Notes: a model not told the origin generated them from the sequence alone. Shown: positions 1 through 7,722, counted from the stretch's first letter. The stretch is 64,000 nt of DNA from Odoribacter sp. AF15-53 (GCF_003479425.1 NZ_QUHC01000012.1:1-64000), one strand, 5' to 3'. Numbers and translations: made by a program.

Positions 1-263
1 AACATCTCAACCGTATCTTTCAACACGGCTTTCGTTACATTATTCACGAATCTTCGGACATATTCCCCTGCACCATCCTTAAAATCAAACAGTCCAAAAT
101 CCTCCTGTTTATAAGGACACTCCTCGAATTTGGGAGTTATAGAATAAGTTGTATCAGCTCTTGAACTTAAAGGTTTATAAGATCTATAATCAAAATATTT
201 TTCAGACTGGCTATAAGATAGCACCGACACGAACAATAATAAAAAAGTAATAATTGCTTTCAT
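1..263 (-). CDS. Secreted hypothetical protein, C-terminus cut off by window edge
   Basis: An open frame runs from an ATG at 263 to the window edge without a stop (87 codons visible). It begins MKAIITFLLLFVSVLSYSQS, a typical Sec signal peptide with likely cleavage after SYS or SQS, so the product should be periplasmic or outer-membrane associated. The visible mature part has a Pro-Lys-Phe-Glu-Glu-Cys segment followed by DFGLFDFKDG and an amphipathic stretch near YVRRFVNNV. It lies 11 bp downstream of the stop of the next gene on the same strand, so the two are probably cotranscribed. The spacing loosely recalls TonB C-terminal-like domains, but I do not recognise the family and assign no function. 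Confidence 0.65.
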   Translation of the reverse strand, partial: MKAIITFLLLFVSVLSYSQSEKYFDYRSYKPLSSRADTTYSITPKFEECPYKQEDFGLFDFKDGAGEYVRRFVNNVTKAVLKDTVEM

Positions 264-274
264 AACATTTCATT

Positions 275-2053
275 TTATTCAAACATTGATTCAATTAATT
301 CCGGATCCCGATTAGGATTGTAAGTTCCTTTATATTCAGGATCATGCCACCGACTTCCCAGATCATGATAATTTTCAAGAAGCTCATTTGTAAAACCATC
401 CTTTTTTACATCTTCAAGAAACTTAGCATAATCATATCGCTCATCCCAAGAAAATCCACCACTTAAAAGACTACTCATCGCTCCTTCTATCGGATACTGA
501 CATAAATCAAAAAACACTTTAGCTTCAAACTCAATATTATTAACATTCGGATATCCTCCATCTTTATAAACCACCTCGAATTGCATCCAATGAATAAATT
601 CTTCAAGAGAACTAACCGCATAAATTCGGTCACCATCTCTATAATAAATAATTTGTTCCTTCTGATCATACCGGGCAGGCATTCCTTTTGAACCGACTTC
701 ACTTATGATTAATCGCACCTTCAATCCTTTCTCAATAAATTTTTCTATCATCCTTTTAAACAGGGAAGATGCTTTCATGAATCTTACAATCATCCTATTC
801 AAAGAATCTATCTGATTCTGAGTTAAGTTTGTACCTTGTGTATTAAATATCTGCTGCAAAGGCGTAAGAGGTTTATTTCCTGAAGACGAGCCATTACCTT
901 GATCACGATCCCCATTATCCGGTTGTTGATTATTATCAATACTATCTTCATCCTTATCTTCATCCTTATCGTTCCAAATATCATCATCCTTAGGATCAGC
1001 ATCAATCTCCTCGTCATCTTCCGGATCATCCGGCTCCACGATCGTTTCATCCTCTATCAACCTATCCGGTTCTCCATCGAAATCGGTATCTGCAAGATAA
1101 TAAAACTCCCCATCTATCTCCACGATATAAATATCTGCCCCGTACTCTTCGTCATACCCCAAAAACAACGCATCATCCCATTCCCAATCGTCATCATCAT
1201 CATTCGGGTCCGGATCGTCCTCGTCTTCGTCCTCATTATCTCCCGGTTTTGATGTACCCATATTTCCCTCTGTATTACCCGATCCACCACCTCCCGTTCC
1301 ACCTGTTCCCCCGGTTCCTTCTGATGCTCGTGCCAACATCATGACTTCTTCTCGCTTGAAACGGACACCTTTTAACAATCTTTTCATCGCACTCACCTGA
1401 CAAGTCAATCCCCGGACCGTGTCAAACAAAAATACTTTATCAATAGTCTTCCCATCTTTGAAAAGAGCTACCGTAACCGGGATTTGACTATTCATTTTAG
1501 AATATATAGCCATACCACTGAACCCGCCTTTATTTCCCGAATTTATAAACCTGTCACAAATATCACTTTCATTTTGAGAGTTGTACGCGCTATCCGGGAT
1601 TAACGATAACACGTAAATACCATGTTGTCGCGTTTTTTTACTTTTTACCACGAGTAATTTCTGAGAAACCTCCACGCAACTACGATCTCCTGCCAACTTT
1701 GCCTTGTATTTACTCGAAGTTAGGAATGGAATATTAGCACTTCCCAAACGTCGGCTCTCCGCGACAACAGCCCTGTCCCATTTCGGGATAAAACGCCCCG
1801 GTGAAAGCCAGTGCCATGACCGCTCACTTTCCCCCACACGAGATAGGACCTGATTGGAACGAGAATTTTCAAAAAAAGCTTTAGCTTCCTCAACAGAAAA
1901 GAAAACCTCCTTCTCATTCTCCATCTTTTCTTTTTCCACGGGAATATCAATCATATCCTTGGAACAAGAAACTAAAAACAAACACGAAACACATACAACG
2001 ATATAATTTACACTATACACGTTGTACTTAAACTTACTTCCATTTTTTTTCAT
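275..2053 (-). CDS. Surface lipoprotein with acidic linker and degenerate zincin-like C-terminal domain
   Basis: 592 residues. A signal peptide ends in a lipobox (LVSC, residues 27-30), so this is a lipoprotein. Residues about 50-240 form an N-terminal domain beginning with an EEAKAFFE helix. A Gly/Thr/Ser-rich stretch follows near 250-265, then a very acidic Asp/Glu linker of roughly 110 residues. The C-terminal domain (about 400-592) contains EEFIH at 484-488 followed by WMQ, and then an EFEAK motif. This resembles a zincin HExxH site in which the first His is Glu; the later Glu could be a metal ligand. Acidic Bacteroidota lipoproteins of this build are often surface exposed. Catalytic activity is doubtful and the substrate is unknown. 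A possible promoter lies at 2174-2181. Confidence 0.8.
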   Translation of the reverse strand: MKKNGSKFKYNVYSVNYIVVCVSCLFLVSCSKDMIDIPVEKEKMENEKEVFFSVEEAKAFFENSRSNQVLSRVGESERSWHWLSPGRFIPKWDRAVVAESRRLGSANIPFLTSSKYKAKLAGDRSCVEVSQKLLVVKSKKTRQHGIYVLSLIPDSAYNSQNESDICDRFINSGNKGGFSGMAIYSKMNSQIPVTVALFKDGKTIDKVFLFDTVRGLTCQVSAMKRLLKGVRFKREEVMMLARASEGTGGTGGTGGGGSGNTEGNMGTSKPGDNEDEDEDDPDPNDDDDDWEWDDALFLGYDEEYGADIYIVEIDGEFYYLADTDFDGEPDRLIEDETIVEPDDPEDDEEIDADPKDDDIWNDKDEDKDEDSIDNNQQPDNGDRDQGNGSSSGNKPLTPLQQIFNTQGTNLTQNQIDSLNRMIVRFMKASSLFKRMIEKFIEKGLKVRLIISEVGSKGMPARYDQKEQIIYYRDGDRIYAVSSLEEFIHWMQFEVVYKDGGYPNVNNIEFEAKVFFDLCQYPIEGAMSSLLSGGFSWDERYDYAKFLEDVKKDGFTNELLENYHDLGSRWHDPEYKGTYNPNRDPELIESMFE

Positions 2054-2078
2054 GTCACGACTGTTTAAGTTAATAAAA

Positions 2079-2105
2079 ATTGCTGATAAATTTATTGCTG
2101 ATAAA
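2079..2105. repeat. 12-bp direct repeat upstream of the acidic lipoprotein gene
   Basis: ATTGCTGATAAA occurs at 2079-2090 and again at 2094-2105 (15-bp period), between the start codon at 2053 and the possible promoter at 2174. Read on the gene's strand it is TTTATCAGCAAT twice. It could be a regulator site in the 5' leader, but two short copies are weak evidence. Confidence 0.45.
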
Positions 2106-2173
2106 ACTGTAGTTTACTAATTTTGGGCACCTCCTTTCTTTTTATATAGAGCACTAAATAGTACTCTTCAGAA

Positions 2174-2181
2174 CAAATATA
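2174..2181 (-). promoter_or_regulatory. Possible -7 element for the acidic lipoprotein gene
   Basis: TATATTTG on the minus strand matches the Bacteroidota TAnnTTTG element. No good TTG lies at the usual 19-20 bp upstream, so the call rests on one element only. Confidence 0.35.
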
Positions 2182-2284
2182 CAAATTTTCTATAAAATTA
2201 CCCTCACAATTTTCATTTAATAATTTTTAGAATAAAAAGCGAGTTACACCTCACGAGATACAAACACGTAACAGATATTTTTGG

Positions 2285-2292
2285 TACCTTTG
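2285..2292 (+). promoter_or_regulatory. -7 element for the FlK-like thioesterase gene
   Basis: TACCTTTG, an exact TAnnTTTG match, ends 19 bp before the ATG at 2312, so the mRNA leader would be very short. A clear -33 TTG is not visible. Confidence 0.5.
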
Positions 2293-2311
2293 CAAATCAA
2301 ATTACAGAATC

Positions 2312-2689
2312 ATGGAAATAAAAATAGGACACTCGTTCACGCAAGAGATAACGGTAGAACATAAAGACACCGCGGCCGTTTACGGTTCCGGTAAACTGGA
2401 AGTATTCGCCACCCCGGCCATGGTCGGATTAATGGAAAACACGGCCATCAAATGCCTGGAAGGCATGCTTGACCCGGACAGCGACACCGTCGGCATCGAA
2501 ATCAACACCAAGCACGTGAAAGCCACCGCGGTTGGTAAAAAAGTAACCTGTAAAGCCACCATCACCGAAGTAGACGGGCGCCGTGTCCGCTTCTCGATCG
2601 AAGCATGGGACGAAATCGCCCCTATCGGCTCGGCAATACACGACCGCTTCATCATCAACCCCGAAAAGTTCATGAGCAAACTTAAATAA
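2312..2689 (+). CDS. FlK-type hotdog-fold acyl-CoA thioesterase
   Basis: 125 residues, the usual length of single-domain hotdog thioesterases of the fluoroacetyl-CoA thioesterase (FlK) family. The catalytic set of FlK (Thr42, Glu50, His76) is matched by Thr34, Glu42 and His68 with the same spacing (8 and 26 residues), in ATPAMVGLMENTA and INTKHVK. It has no signal peptide, so it is cytosolic. It most likely hydrolyses a small acyl-CoA; true fluoroacetyl-CoA specificity is unlikely in this setting, since most bacterial members of the family are general housekeeping enzymes. It is followed by uvrB after a repeat-rich gap, with no evidence of a functional link. Confidence 0.88.
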   Translation: MEIKIGHSFTQEITVEHKDTAAVYGSGKLEVFATPAMVGLMENTAIKCLEGMLDPDSDTVGIEINTKHVKATAVGKKVTCKATITEVDGRRVRFSIEAWDEIAPIGSAIHDRFIINPEKFMSKLK

Positions 2690-2761
2690 TTTTAGATTTA
2701 ATGATTTTAGATTTTAGATTCCAACCACACAAAGCCACGCTTTAAACTCATAGAATCGCTT

Positions 2762-2803
2762 AATCGTAAATCGTAAATCATAAATCGCAAATCATAAATC
2801 GTA
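2762..2803 (+). repeat. Six tandem 7-bp repeats directly before the uvrB start codon
   Basis: Units at 2762, 2769, 2776, 2783, 2790 and 2797 read AATCGTA, AATCGTA, AATCATA, AATCGCA, AATCATA, AATCGTA. The array ends one base before the ATG at 2805, so it fills the place of the ribosome-binding region. Related but less regular AATCnnA strings occur at 7764-7805, 8411-8460, 39797-39830 and 60275-60345. Confidence 0.85.
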
Positions 2804-2804
2804 C

Positions 2805-4811
2805 ATGTTTAACCTAACCTCTCAATTCGAGCCGACCGGGGATCAACCGGAAGCCATCAGACAGTTAACACAAGGACTTCAGGAAGGAGCCCCGGGACAG
2901 GTATTATTGGGAGTTACAGGATCGGGAAAAACATTCACGATTGCCAACGTCATACAAGAAGTCCAACGACCGACATTAATCCTGAGTCACAACAAGACGT
3001 TAGCCGCGCAGTTATACGGGGAGTTCAAATCCTTTTTCCCCGAGAACGCGGTCGAGTATTTCGTTTCGTATTACGACTATTACCAACCGGAAGCCTATCT
3101 TCCGACCACCAACACGTATATCGAGAAAGACCTCGCCATCAACGACGAGATCGACAAGTTGCGCCTGCGTGCCACGGCCTCCCTGTTATCCGGCCGTCGG
3201 GACGTGATCGTGGTCTCGTCCGTGTCCTGCCTATACGGTATGGCGGACCCTACCGCGTTCGGCTCGAACATCATCTACCTGAAGCGAGGGTTAAAAATTG
3301 GCAGGAATCAACTCCTACGCCGCCTCGTTGACGCTCTTTACGTGAACAACGAGTTGGAATTCAAGCGGGGCAGCTTCCGGGCCAAGGGAGAAACCGTGGA
3401 TATTTTCCCGGCGATAGAAACTTTCGAGGGAATCGCCTACCGGATTGAATTCTGGGACGACGAAATCGACCGGATCACCACGTTCAGCCCTCAAACCGGG
3501 AAAACGGTTGATGAACTGGAAAACCTGAACATCTACCCGGCCAACCTGTTCGTGACCGACAAGGCAACCCTGGCGAAAGCTATCCATGACATCGAACACG
3601 ATCTGGTGGTGCAAGTCGATTTCCTCAACTCGATCGGCAAACACTTTGAAGCCAAACGACTGGACGAACGGGTAAAATATGATCTGGAAATGATTCGTGA
3701 ACTGGGCTACTGTTCCGGTATCGAAAACTATTCCCGTTACCTGGACGGCCGGGCGGCCGGGGTACGCCCTTTCTGCTTGCTGGACTATTTCCCGCAGGAC
3801 TTTCTGCTTGTTGTCGACGAGTCACACGTGACCCTCCCGCAAGTGAGAGCCATGTACGGGGGCGATCATTCCCGCAAACAATCACTCGTGGAATACGGTT
3901 TCCGTCTCCCGGCAGCATTTGACAACCGCCCGCTTACCTTCGAAGAATTCGAGGCTAACACGGGACAAACCATATACGTCAGCGCCACCCCGGCAGATTA
4001 CGAGCTGGAAAAATGCGAGGGAGTCGTGGTAGAACAGATCATCCGCCCGACGGGAATTCTTGACCCGGAAATAGAAGTCGTGCCTAGCAAAAATCAAATT
4101 GACCACCTCGTCAACGAGATACAAAAACGCATCGAGGTAAACGAAAAAGTCCTCGTCACCACGTTAACAAAACGCATGGCGGAGGAACTGAGCAAATACC
4201 TGGACCGTATTCGCATCAAATGCCAGTACATCCACTCGGATGTCGACACGCTGGAACGGGTACAGATCATCGAAAACTTACGCAAGGGAGTCATTGATGT
4301 CATCGTGGGAGTAAACCTCCTCCGCGAGGGATTGGATATGCCGGAAGTCTCCCTCGTTGCCATACTGGATGCCGACAAAGAAGGTTTCTTACGTTCCACC
4401 CGTTCCCTGATCCAGACCTCCGGGCGTGCGGCCCGTAACTTGAACGGGAAGGTGATCATGTATGCCGATACGATCACCCGCTCCATGCAGGAAACCATCG
4501 ACGAAACCCAGTATCGCCGGGAGAAACAAATGGAATACAACCGCCAACACGGCATCACCCCGACCCAGATACACAAGTCCACGGAATCCGTGTTGAAAGA
4601 AACCTCCCGTGCCTACATCGAAGAAGAACACGTGAACATGGTAGCAGATCCCGTCACGGCCTACATGAGTAAACCGGAATTAGAGAAGATGTTGCAAAAA
4701 ACAAAAGCAGCCATGCAAAAAGCCGCCAAAGAAACGGACTTCCTGGAAGCCGCCCGCCTCCGGGACGAAATGTTTAAACTGGAAGAAACTATTAAACGGC
4801 TTAATCCCTAA
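2805..4811 (+). CDS. uvrB: UvrABC excinuclease subunit B
   Basis: 668 residues, full length for UvrB. UvrB is the damage-verifying helicase of nucleotide excision repair: UvrA loads it at the lesion and it then recruits UvrC for incision. Visible motifs are the Walker A GVTGSGKT (36-43), the lesion-binding beta-hairpin region YDYYQPEAYLP (about 91-101), the DESH box (about residue 338), helicase motifs VSATPADYELE, GVNLLREGLDMPE and QTSGRAARN, and a C-terminal UVR domain of coiled helices (AMQKAAKETDFLEAARLRDE) that binds UvrC. The ATG follows immediately after the 7-bp repeat array, and no SD is seen. Function is certain by conservation. Confidence 0.98.
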   Translation: MFNLTSQFEPTGDQPEAIRQLTQGLQEGAPGQVLLGVTGSGKTFTIANVIQEVQRPTLILSHNKTLAAQLYGEFKSFFPENAVEYFVSYYDYYQPEAYLPTTNTYIEKDLAINDEIDKLRLRATASLLSGRRDVIVVSSVSCLYGMADPTAFGSNIIYLKRGLKIGRNQLLRRLVDALYVNNELEFKRGSFRAKGETVDIFPAIETFEGIAYRIEFWDDEIDRITTFSPQTGKTVDELENLNIYPANLFVTDKATLAKAIHDIEHDLVVQVDFLNSIGKHFEAKRLDERVKYDLEMIRELGYCSGIENYSRYLDGRAAGVRPFCLLDYFPQDFLLVVDESHVTLPQVRAMYGGDHSRKQSLVEYGFRLPAAFDNRPLTFEEFEANTGQTIYVSATPADYELEKCEGVVVEQIIRPTGILDPEIEVVPSKNQIDHLVNEIQKRIEVNEKVLVTTLTKRMAEELSKYLDRIRIKCQYIHSDVDTLERVQIIENLRKGVIDVIVGVNLLREGLDMPEVSLVAILDADKEGFLRSTRSLIQTSGRAARNLNGKVIMYADTITRSMQETIDETQYRREKQMEYNRQHGITPTQIHKSTESVLKETSRAYIEEEHVNMVADPVTAYMSKPELEKMLQKTKAAMQKAAKETDFLEAARLRDEMFKLEETIKRLNP

Positions 4812-5483
4812 AGACTCTGTTTCAAAAGCACGGATCACTCGAAAGCGGGATATCCAATATAGATGATAACGCTTTAATATTTTCCCCACACAGATAAACA
4901 CGTGATAAGGAAGTAATCGGGCACCACTCGTACCCCAAGGACGTGTTGCCGACGTATCAAATACAGTTCCCAAACGGCTATGAAACGAAGGCAACACGTC
5001 TGTCATCTGTTCATGGTGCCTTATTTCTCCCTAAACACCCCCTTATTTCCCTTCACCCTCTCACCCATATTCCCTTTACACAAAAATAGAGATTCACAAG
5101 CAAGAATCATGACGGGTAATGTATGACATTTCTTGCCAATCACGCATAAAGTAGTTACTATTTACCCTCACCCTCCCACAATCCTCCCGCCCTACTCTCA
5201 CCTATATCACGATGACACGTCAACACGAAATCAAGGGTAAGTTAACGATGTACATCGGCAACTTATCGGTAACTTATCGGCAACTTATCGTTAACTTACA
5301 CTTGAGACACCCCGTATGTATACTGATAAACAACCGAATATACCATACAACACCCCACGTTTATAATATCAAATTTCATGTTTATTATAATTTCATTCAA
5401 AAATTATACATACATAGAGACGGGTAATAAATACCGATGGCGAAACTGAGAGGGTGTTTGAAGAAGACTTCCCCCCACACTTT
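4812..5483. other. 672-bp gap without a convincing gene
   Basis: No frame here has coding character; the small open frames are A+T- or C-rich and unsupported. Structure seen: an 11-bp perfect inverted repeat GACGTGTTGCC (4940-4950) and GGCAACACGTC (4990-5000) around a 39-bp loop; C/T-rich stretches at 5035-5075 and 5160-5200; an 11-bp-period array (5237-5299); and near 5449 a GAGGGTGTTTGAAGAAGACT string resembling the arms of the repeat at 53513-53658. Confidence 0.6.
5237..5299. repeat. Iteron-like array: four 11-bp units closed by an 11-bp inverted repeat
   Basis: Units CGGCAACTTAT (5256-5266), CGGTAACTTAT (5267-5277), CGGCAACTTAT (5278-5288) and CGTTAACTTAC (5289-5299) follow one another without gaps. 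The last unit is the exact inverse complement of GTAAGTTAACG at 5237-5247. The 11-bp period keeps units on one face of the helix, as in protein-binding arrays. No adjacent gene explains it. Confidence 0.75.
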
Positions 5484-6173
5484 TTAATCCATAAACGATT
5501 CAGATTCCCCTTCCTCATCCAATTGTTTCATCGAAGTCCCCAATTCTCTCCACTTTTCATCGACTGTATCCAAGAAACTTTCCAGCTTCCGAGTAACACA
5601 TTTCAACTGGCTGGCAGACAGATCATGTAAATACAACCCGTTGGCTCCTATCGTGAAATCCGTAACCAACGCTTCATCATCACCTTGACGCACGTATTTA
5701 TTCACACACGGGGTCTCCCTCAGAACTCGTTCTCTCGGCGTATGGTCTTCCCTGATAACAACGGAAATCTCTTCCGTGGTCTCTTCCACGGCATCAACAG
5801 AATTCCCCTCTTCTATCTCATCCAAGAATTGTTGCATTTGCTTGATCACATACTTCATTTGTTCGGAAGAGGTAAACCTCATTTCCCCCTCGTAAGTATC
5901 TATGCCGTAAGCAACAGAATAAGAATCATCTCCCGCAGAACGAAAAACAGACATTGTCATATCAACCGAGTACAAATCATCATCTTCAAATTCCCGAAAG
6001 AATAATCCCCCGTGCTTGAGCAACGTTTCTATCGTATCGTGAATCCCAACCAATTGTCTGAACGATAGATCGTACAACAACTCACCATTGACGGTAATAC
6101 TATAATTGCATACGGACTGCAATTCTCTAATTTTATTGATTCGGGCACCTTCATTTTTTTCATTCATAACCAT
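5484..6173 (-). CDS. Hypothetical protein with two related half-repeats
   Basis: 229 residues, no signal peptide and no membrane segment, acidic. I do not recognise the family. The two ends carry related blocks: GELLYDLSFRQLVGIHDTIE near residue 31 and GLYLHDLSASQLKCVTRKLE near residue 180. Each is followed by a helix that ends in a hydrophobic run, and the FTSSEQMKYVIKQMQQFLDE block near residue 100 looks like a third, looser version. Together they suggest a repeated strand-helix module. The gene is divergent from an HTH regulator gene, with the 5' ends 111 bp apart, so the pair may share a control region. ATG at 6173 is used; a second ATG two codons later is equally possible. Confidence 0.75.
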   Translation of the reverse strand: MVMNEKNEGARINKIRELQSVCNYSITVNGELLYDLSFRQLVGIHDTIETLLKHGGLFFREFEDDDLYSVDMTMSVFRSAGDDSYSVAYGIDTYEGEMRFTSSEQMKYVIKQMQQFLDEIEEGNSVDAVEETTEEISVVIREDHTPRERVLRETPCVNKYVRQGDDEALVTDFTIGANGLYLHDLSASQLKCVTRKLESFLDTVDEKWRELGTSMKQLDEEGESESFMD

Positions 6174-6203
6174 TATTCCTTTCCCGTGACAATGAATTTA
6201 CCA

Positions 6204-6233
6204 TTGCCTGATTCGTTATTTTCTGTATATTTA
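6204..6233 (+). promoter_or_regulatory. Promoter of the HTH regulator gene
   Basis: TTG at 6204-6206, then 19 bp, then TATATTTA at 6226-6233 fits the Bacteroidota -33/-7 pattern with one mismatch. Transcription would begin near 6240, downstream of the ATG at 6186. This argues for the later start at 6285. Confidence 0.55.
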
Positions 6234-6264
6234 CACTGCCTTAACCGGCTAAGACATCACAAAC

Positions 6265-6314
6265 ATACAAAACATTTCGCCATAATGCAACCTGAAATAC
6301 AAAACATTTCGCCA
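6265..6314. promoter_or_regulatory. Exact 18-bp direct repeat straddling the regulator start codon, candidate operator
   Basis: ATACAAAACATTTCGCCA occurs at 6265-6282 and again at 6297-6314, 32 bp apart (about three helical turns). The first copy lies in the leader and the second inside the first codons of the HTH gene. This is a plausible autoregulatory operator; the regulator-operator pairing is inference. Confidence 0.6.
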
Positions 6315-6668
6315 ATAAAGCAAAGAATCTTGCAATTTATCGCAGAATCAGGAATGAGTAAAAGAGAATTTTACTCGTTAACCGGGATTTCACGGGGAAC
6401 GTTAGAAAGTAAAACAGGCATCACGGAGGACACGCTAACAAAACTTTTCGCCGCATACCCTAATCTATCACCTATATGGATTTTTACCGGAAAGGGAGAC
6501 AAACTTCAATCCCGACAAAATGAAACATCTCCACTCTTCGGGACAAACGCAAATATTGAAGATAAACTTCTTAACATTATAGCCCAAAAAGACAGGGAAA
6601 TAAAAGAACTCGCAGAAGAAATAGGTAAGCTCAAACAGGAAATACTACAACTAAAAAGCTCCCTATAA
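6285..6668 (+). CDS. Small HTH protein with C-terminal coiled coil, phage-repressor-like
   Basis: 127 residues from the ATG at 6285. A longer frame opens at 6186, but the promoter and operator-like repeat sit inside that extension and its residues look non-coding. Residues about 8-70 (SPIKQRILQFIAESGMSKRE, then SLTGISRGTLESKTGITEDT) form an HTH of the kind seen in Bacteroidota phage-type repressors, followed by a 'YPNLSPIWIFTGKGD' segment that is common in this group. The C-terminal 40 residues form a coiled coil (KDREIKELAEEIGKLKQEIL), probably for dimerisation. No peptidase domain is present, so it would not be LexA/CI-like in self-cleavage. It likely controls itself and perhaps the divergent gene. 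Confidence 0.8.
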   Translation: MQPEIQNISPIKQRILQFIAESGMSKREFYSLTGISRGTLESKTGITEDTLTKLFAAYPNLSPIWIFTGKGDKLQSRQNETSPLFGTNANIEDKLLNIIAQKDREIKELAEEIGKLKQEILQLKSSL

Positions 6669-6755
6669 TAAATAAGATCATGCCGAGGACAATTCTCTCA
6701 CATGATCTCATGTATATTTCAATAAATCTTCTTGTTAAACAGCCACAACAAGAAA

Positions 6756-7184
6756 CTACTTTTTATCAGAAGATTTAGGCAACACGACATTCGTTATCCG
6801 CCCCACGGAAGCCAGATTTCCAAACTCGTCCGTCACGTTGACAGAAACCACGTGCGTGCGATGTCCTTTATGAATAAATTCCGCCCGTCCGATAACATAT
6901 TTGCCTTGTGCCTTCCGGACGTGATTGGCATTAATCTCGATTCCAAACACGTGATTCTCTTCCAGGTTCTCCCCGATATAAGTCAACCCGCTTCCCACGG
7001 TCTCCACCAATGCCATGATCGCTCCACCATGCAACAAATTACCGGGACGCATCGTACGTTCGTCAATCGGCATCTTTGCCTCCAACCAATTCTCCCCGAT
7101 ACCAGTAAATTCAATACCCAAACTTGCCATTAACGTTCCCCGGCTCTCCCGGTTCATCCGTTCTATAATTGCTGAACTATCCAT
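6756..7184 (-). CDS. PaaI/MenI-type hotdog thioesterase
   Basis: 142 residues, a single hotdog domain of the PaaI/YdiI (MenI) family. The motif LHGGAIMALVETVGSG (51-66) contains the His-Gly-Gly turn and Glu61 at the position of the catalytic carboxylate of YdiI-like enzymes. MenI hydrolyses 1,4-dihydroxy-2-naphthoyl-CoA in menaquinone synthesis, which would suit a menaquinone-using Bacteroidales, but no men genes are nearby and the family also includes phenylacetyl-CoA and general acyl-CoA thioesterases. Cytosolic. It stands alone on the minus strand, convergent with the HTH gene. Confidence 0.85.
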   Translation of the reverse strand: MDSSAIIERMNRESRGTLMASLGIEFTGIGENWLEAKMPIDERTMRPGNLLHGGAIMALVETVGSGLTYIGENLEENHVFGIEINANHVRKAQGKYVIGRAEFIHKGHRTHVVSVNVTDEFGNLASVGRITNVVLPKSSDKK

Positions 7185-7240
7185 GTATTAATTTTAGATT
7201 TTAAATTTTAGATTTCTCACACAAGGCCATTCCCATTTCG

Positions 7241-7261
7241 TGATTTCCGATTAAGTGATCC
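7241..7261 (-). repeat. Left copy of an exact 21-bp inverted repeat pair
   Basis: The inverse complement of this 21-bp string is present exactly at 8402-8422. The core reads GATCACTTAATCGGAAATC on the minus strand. Looser relatives are found before uvrB (2753-2775) and at 39791-39810. Confidence 0.8.
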
Positions 7262-7286
7262 GGCAGCTCATGCTGCCATAAACCAA

Positions 7287-7320
7287 GCGCCCCGCAGGGG
7301 TCCATAGACTTTATAAACCT
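7287..7320. repeat. Dispersed palindrome-plus-tail repeat, copy 1
   Basis: CGCCCCGCAGGGG followed by TCCATAGACTTTATAAAC. A second copy, CGCCCCGCCGGGG then CATAGACCTTATAAAC, lies at 53467-53496. Both are in intergenic DNA. The tail here continues into further TTTATAAACTTTACAAAC-like strings to about 7341. Confidence 0.7.
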
Positions 7321-7337
7321 TATAAACTTTACAAACT

Positions 7338-7652
7338 TTATGAACTCTTCTTAATCTTCTTCGGGTTTGCCGGAAACCACCCTTTACGCACCCTCTCTTC
7401 TTGTTCGAAAATCTCTTTTATCGTCCAGAAAGAAGAAAATGCGAACACGCCCAACAAAGAAGACCACAACACGTTACTCACCAACAAAGCCGCCACGGTT
7501 CCCACTATTCCCAACACGAGGAAAATCCACCAACAACCGGTTCCCCAATAATATTCCGCTTTCACCACCACGGGATGAAAAAAACCGATAATCAGGAAAG
7601 TACAAATCCCGATGATCAAACCTGTCAAATTATACGCTTCAATAAACTCCAT
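7338..7652 (-). CDS. DUF4491 family small membrane protein
   Basis: 104 residues from the ATG at 7652. A longer frame starts at 7694, but a -7 element at 7674-7681 lies inside that extension, so the shorter start is preferred. Three hydrophobic segments are visible (GLIIGICTFLIIGFFHPVVV, WWIFLVLGIVGTVAALLVSN, LLGVFAFSSFW), then a conserved tail EQEERVRKGWFPANPKK. The FHPVVVKAEYYWG and KGWFPANP signatures match the DUF4491 family, found widely in Bacteroidota and Firmicutes. The function of the family is unknown. The protein is expected in the inner membrane. Confidence 0.85.
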   Translation of the reverse strand: MEFIEAYNLTGLIIGICTFLIIGFFHPVVVKAEYYWGTGCWWIFLVLGIVGTVAALLVSNVLWSSLLGVFAFSSFWTIKEIFEQEERVRKGWFPANPKKIKKSS

Positions 7653-7673
7653 AAACGTTTTTTTAGATTCACG

Positions 7674-7681
7674 CAAATGTA
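7674..7681 (-). promoter_or_regulatory. -7 element for the DUF4491 gene
   Basis: TACATTTG on the minus strand, with a TTG 22 bp further upstream (7704-7706), slightly longer than usual. It lies 21 bp before the chosen start codon and decides that start. Confidence 0.5.
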
Positions 7682-7722
7682 CAAATATTCCCAAACACTA
7701 TTTCAATTCACCAAAATATTCC

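Noticed and set aside
899..1252. 117-codon Ile-rich open frame on the plus strand
   Set aside because: It is the opposite strand of the Asp/Glu-rich linker of the acidic lipoprotein (GAT/GAA codons read as ATC/TTC).
2762..2803. CRISPR-like array
   Set aside because: Units are 7 bp with no spacers and no cas genes are present.
4680..5006. 108-codon open frame on the minus strand overlapping the uvrB end
   Set aside because: Half of it is antisense to uvrB and the rest shows no known domain; I considered a gene remnant but could not support it.
5212..5427. 71-codon open frame in the gap after uvrB
   Set aside because: It runs through the 11-bp repeat array and has no coding character or start signal.
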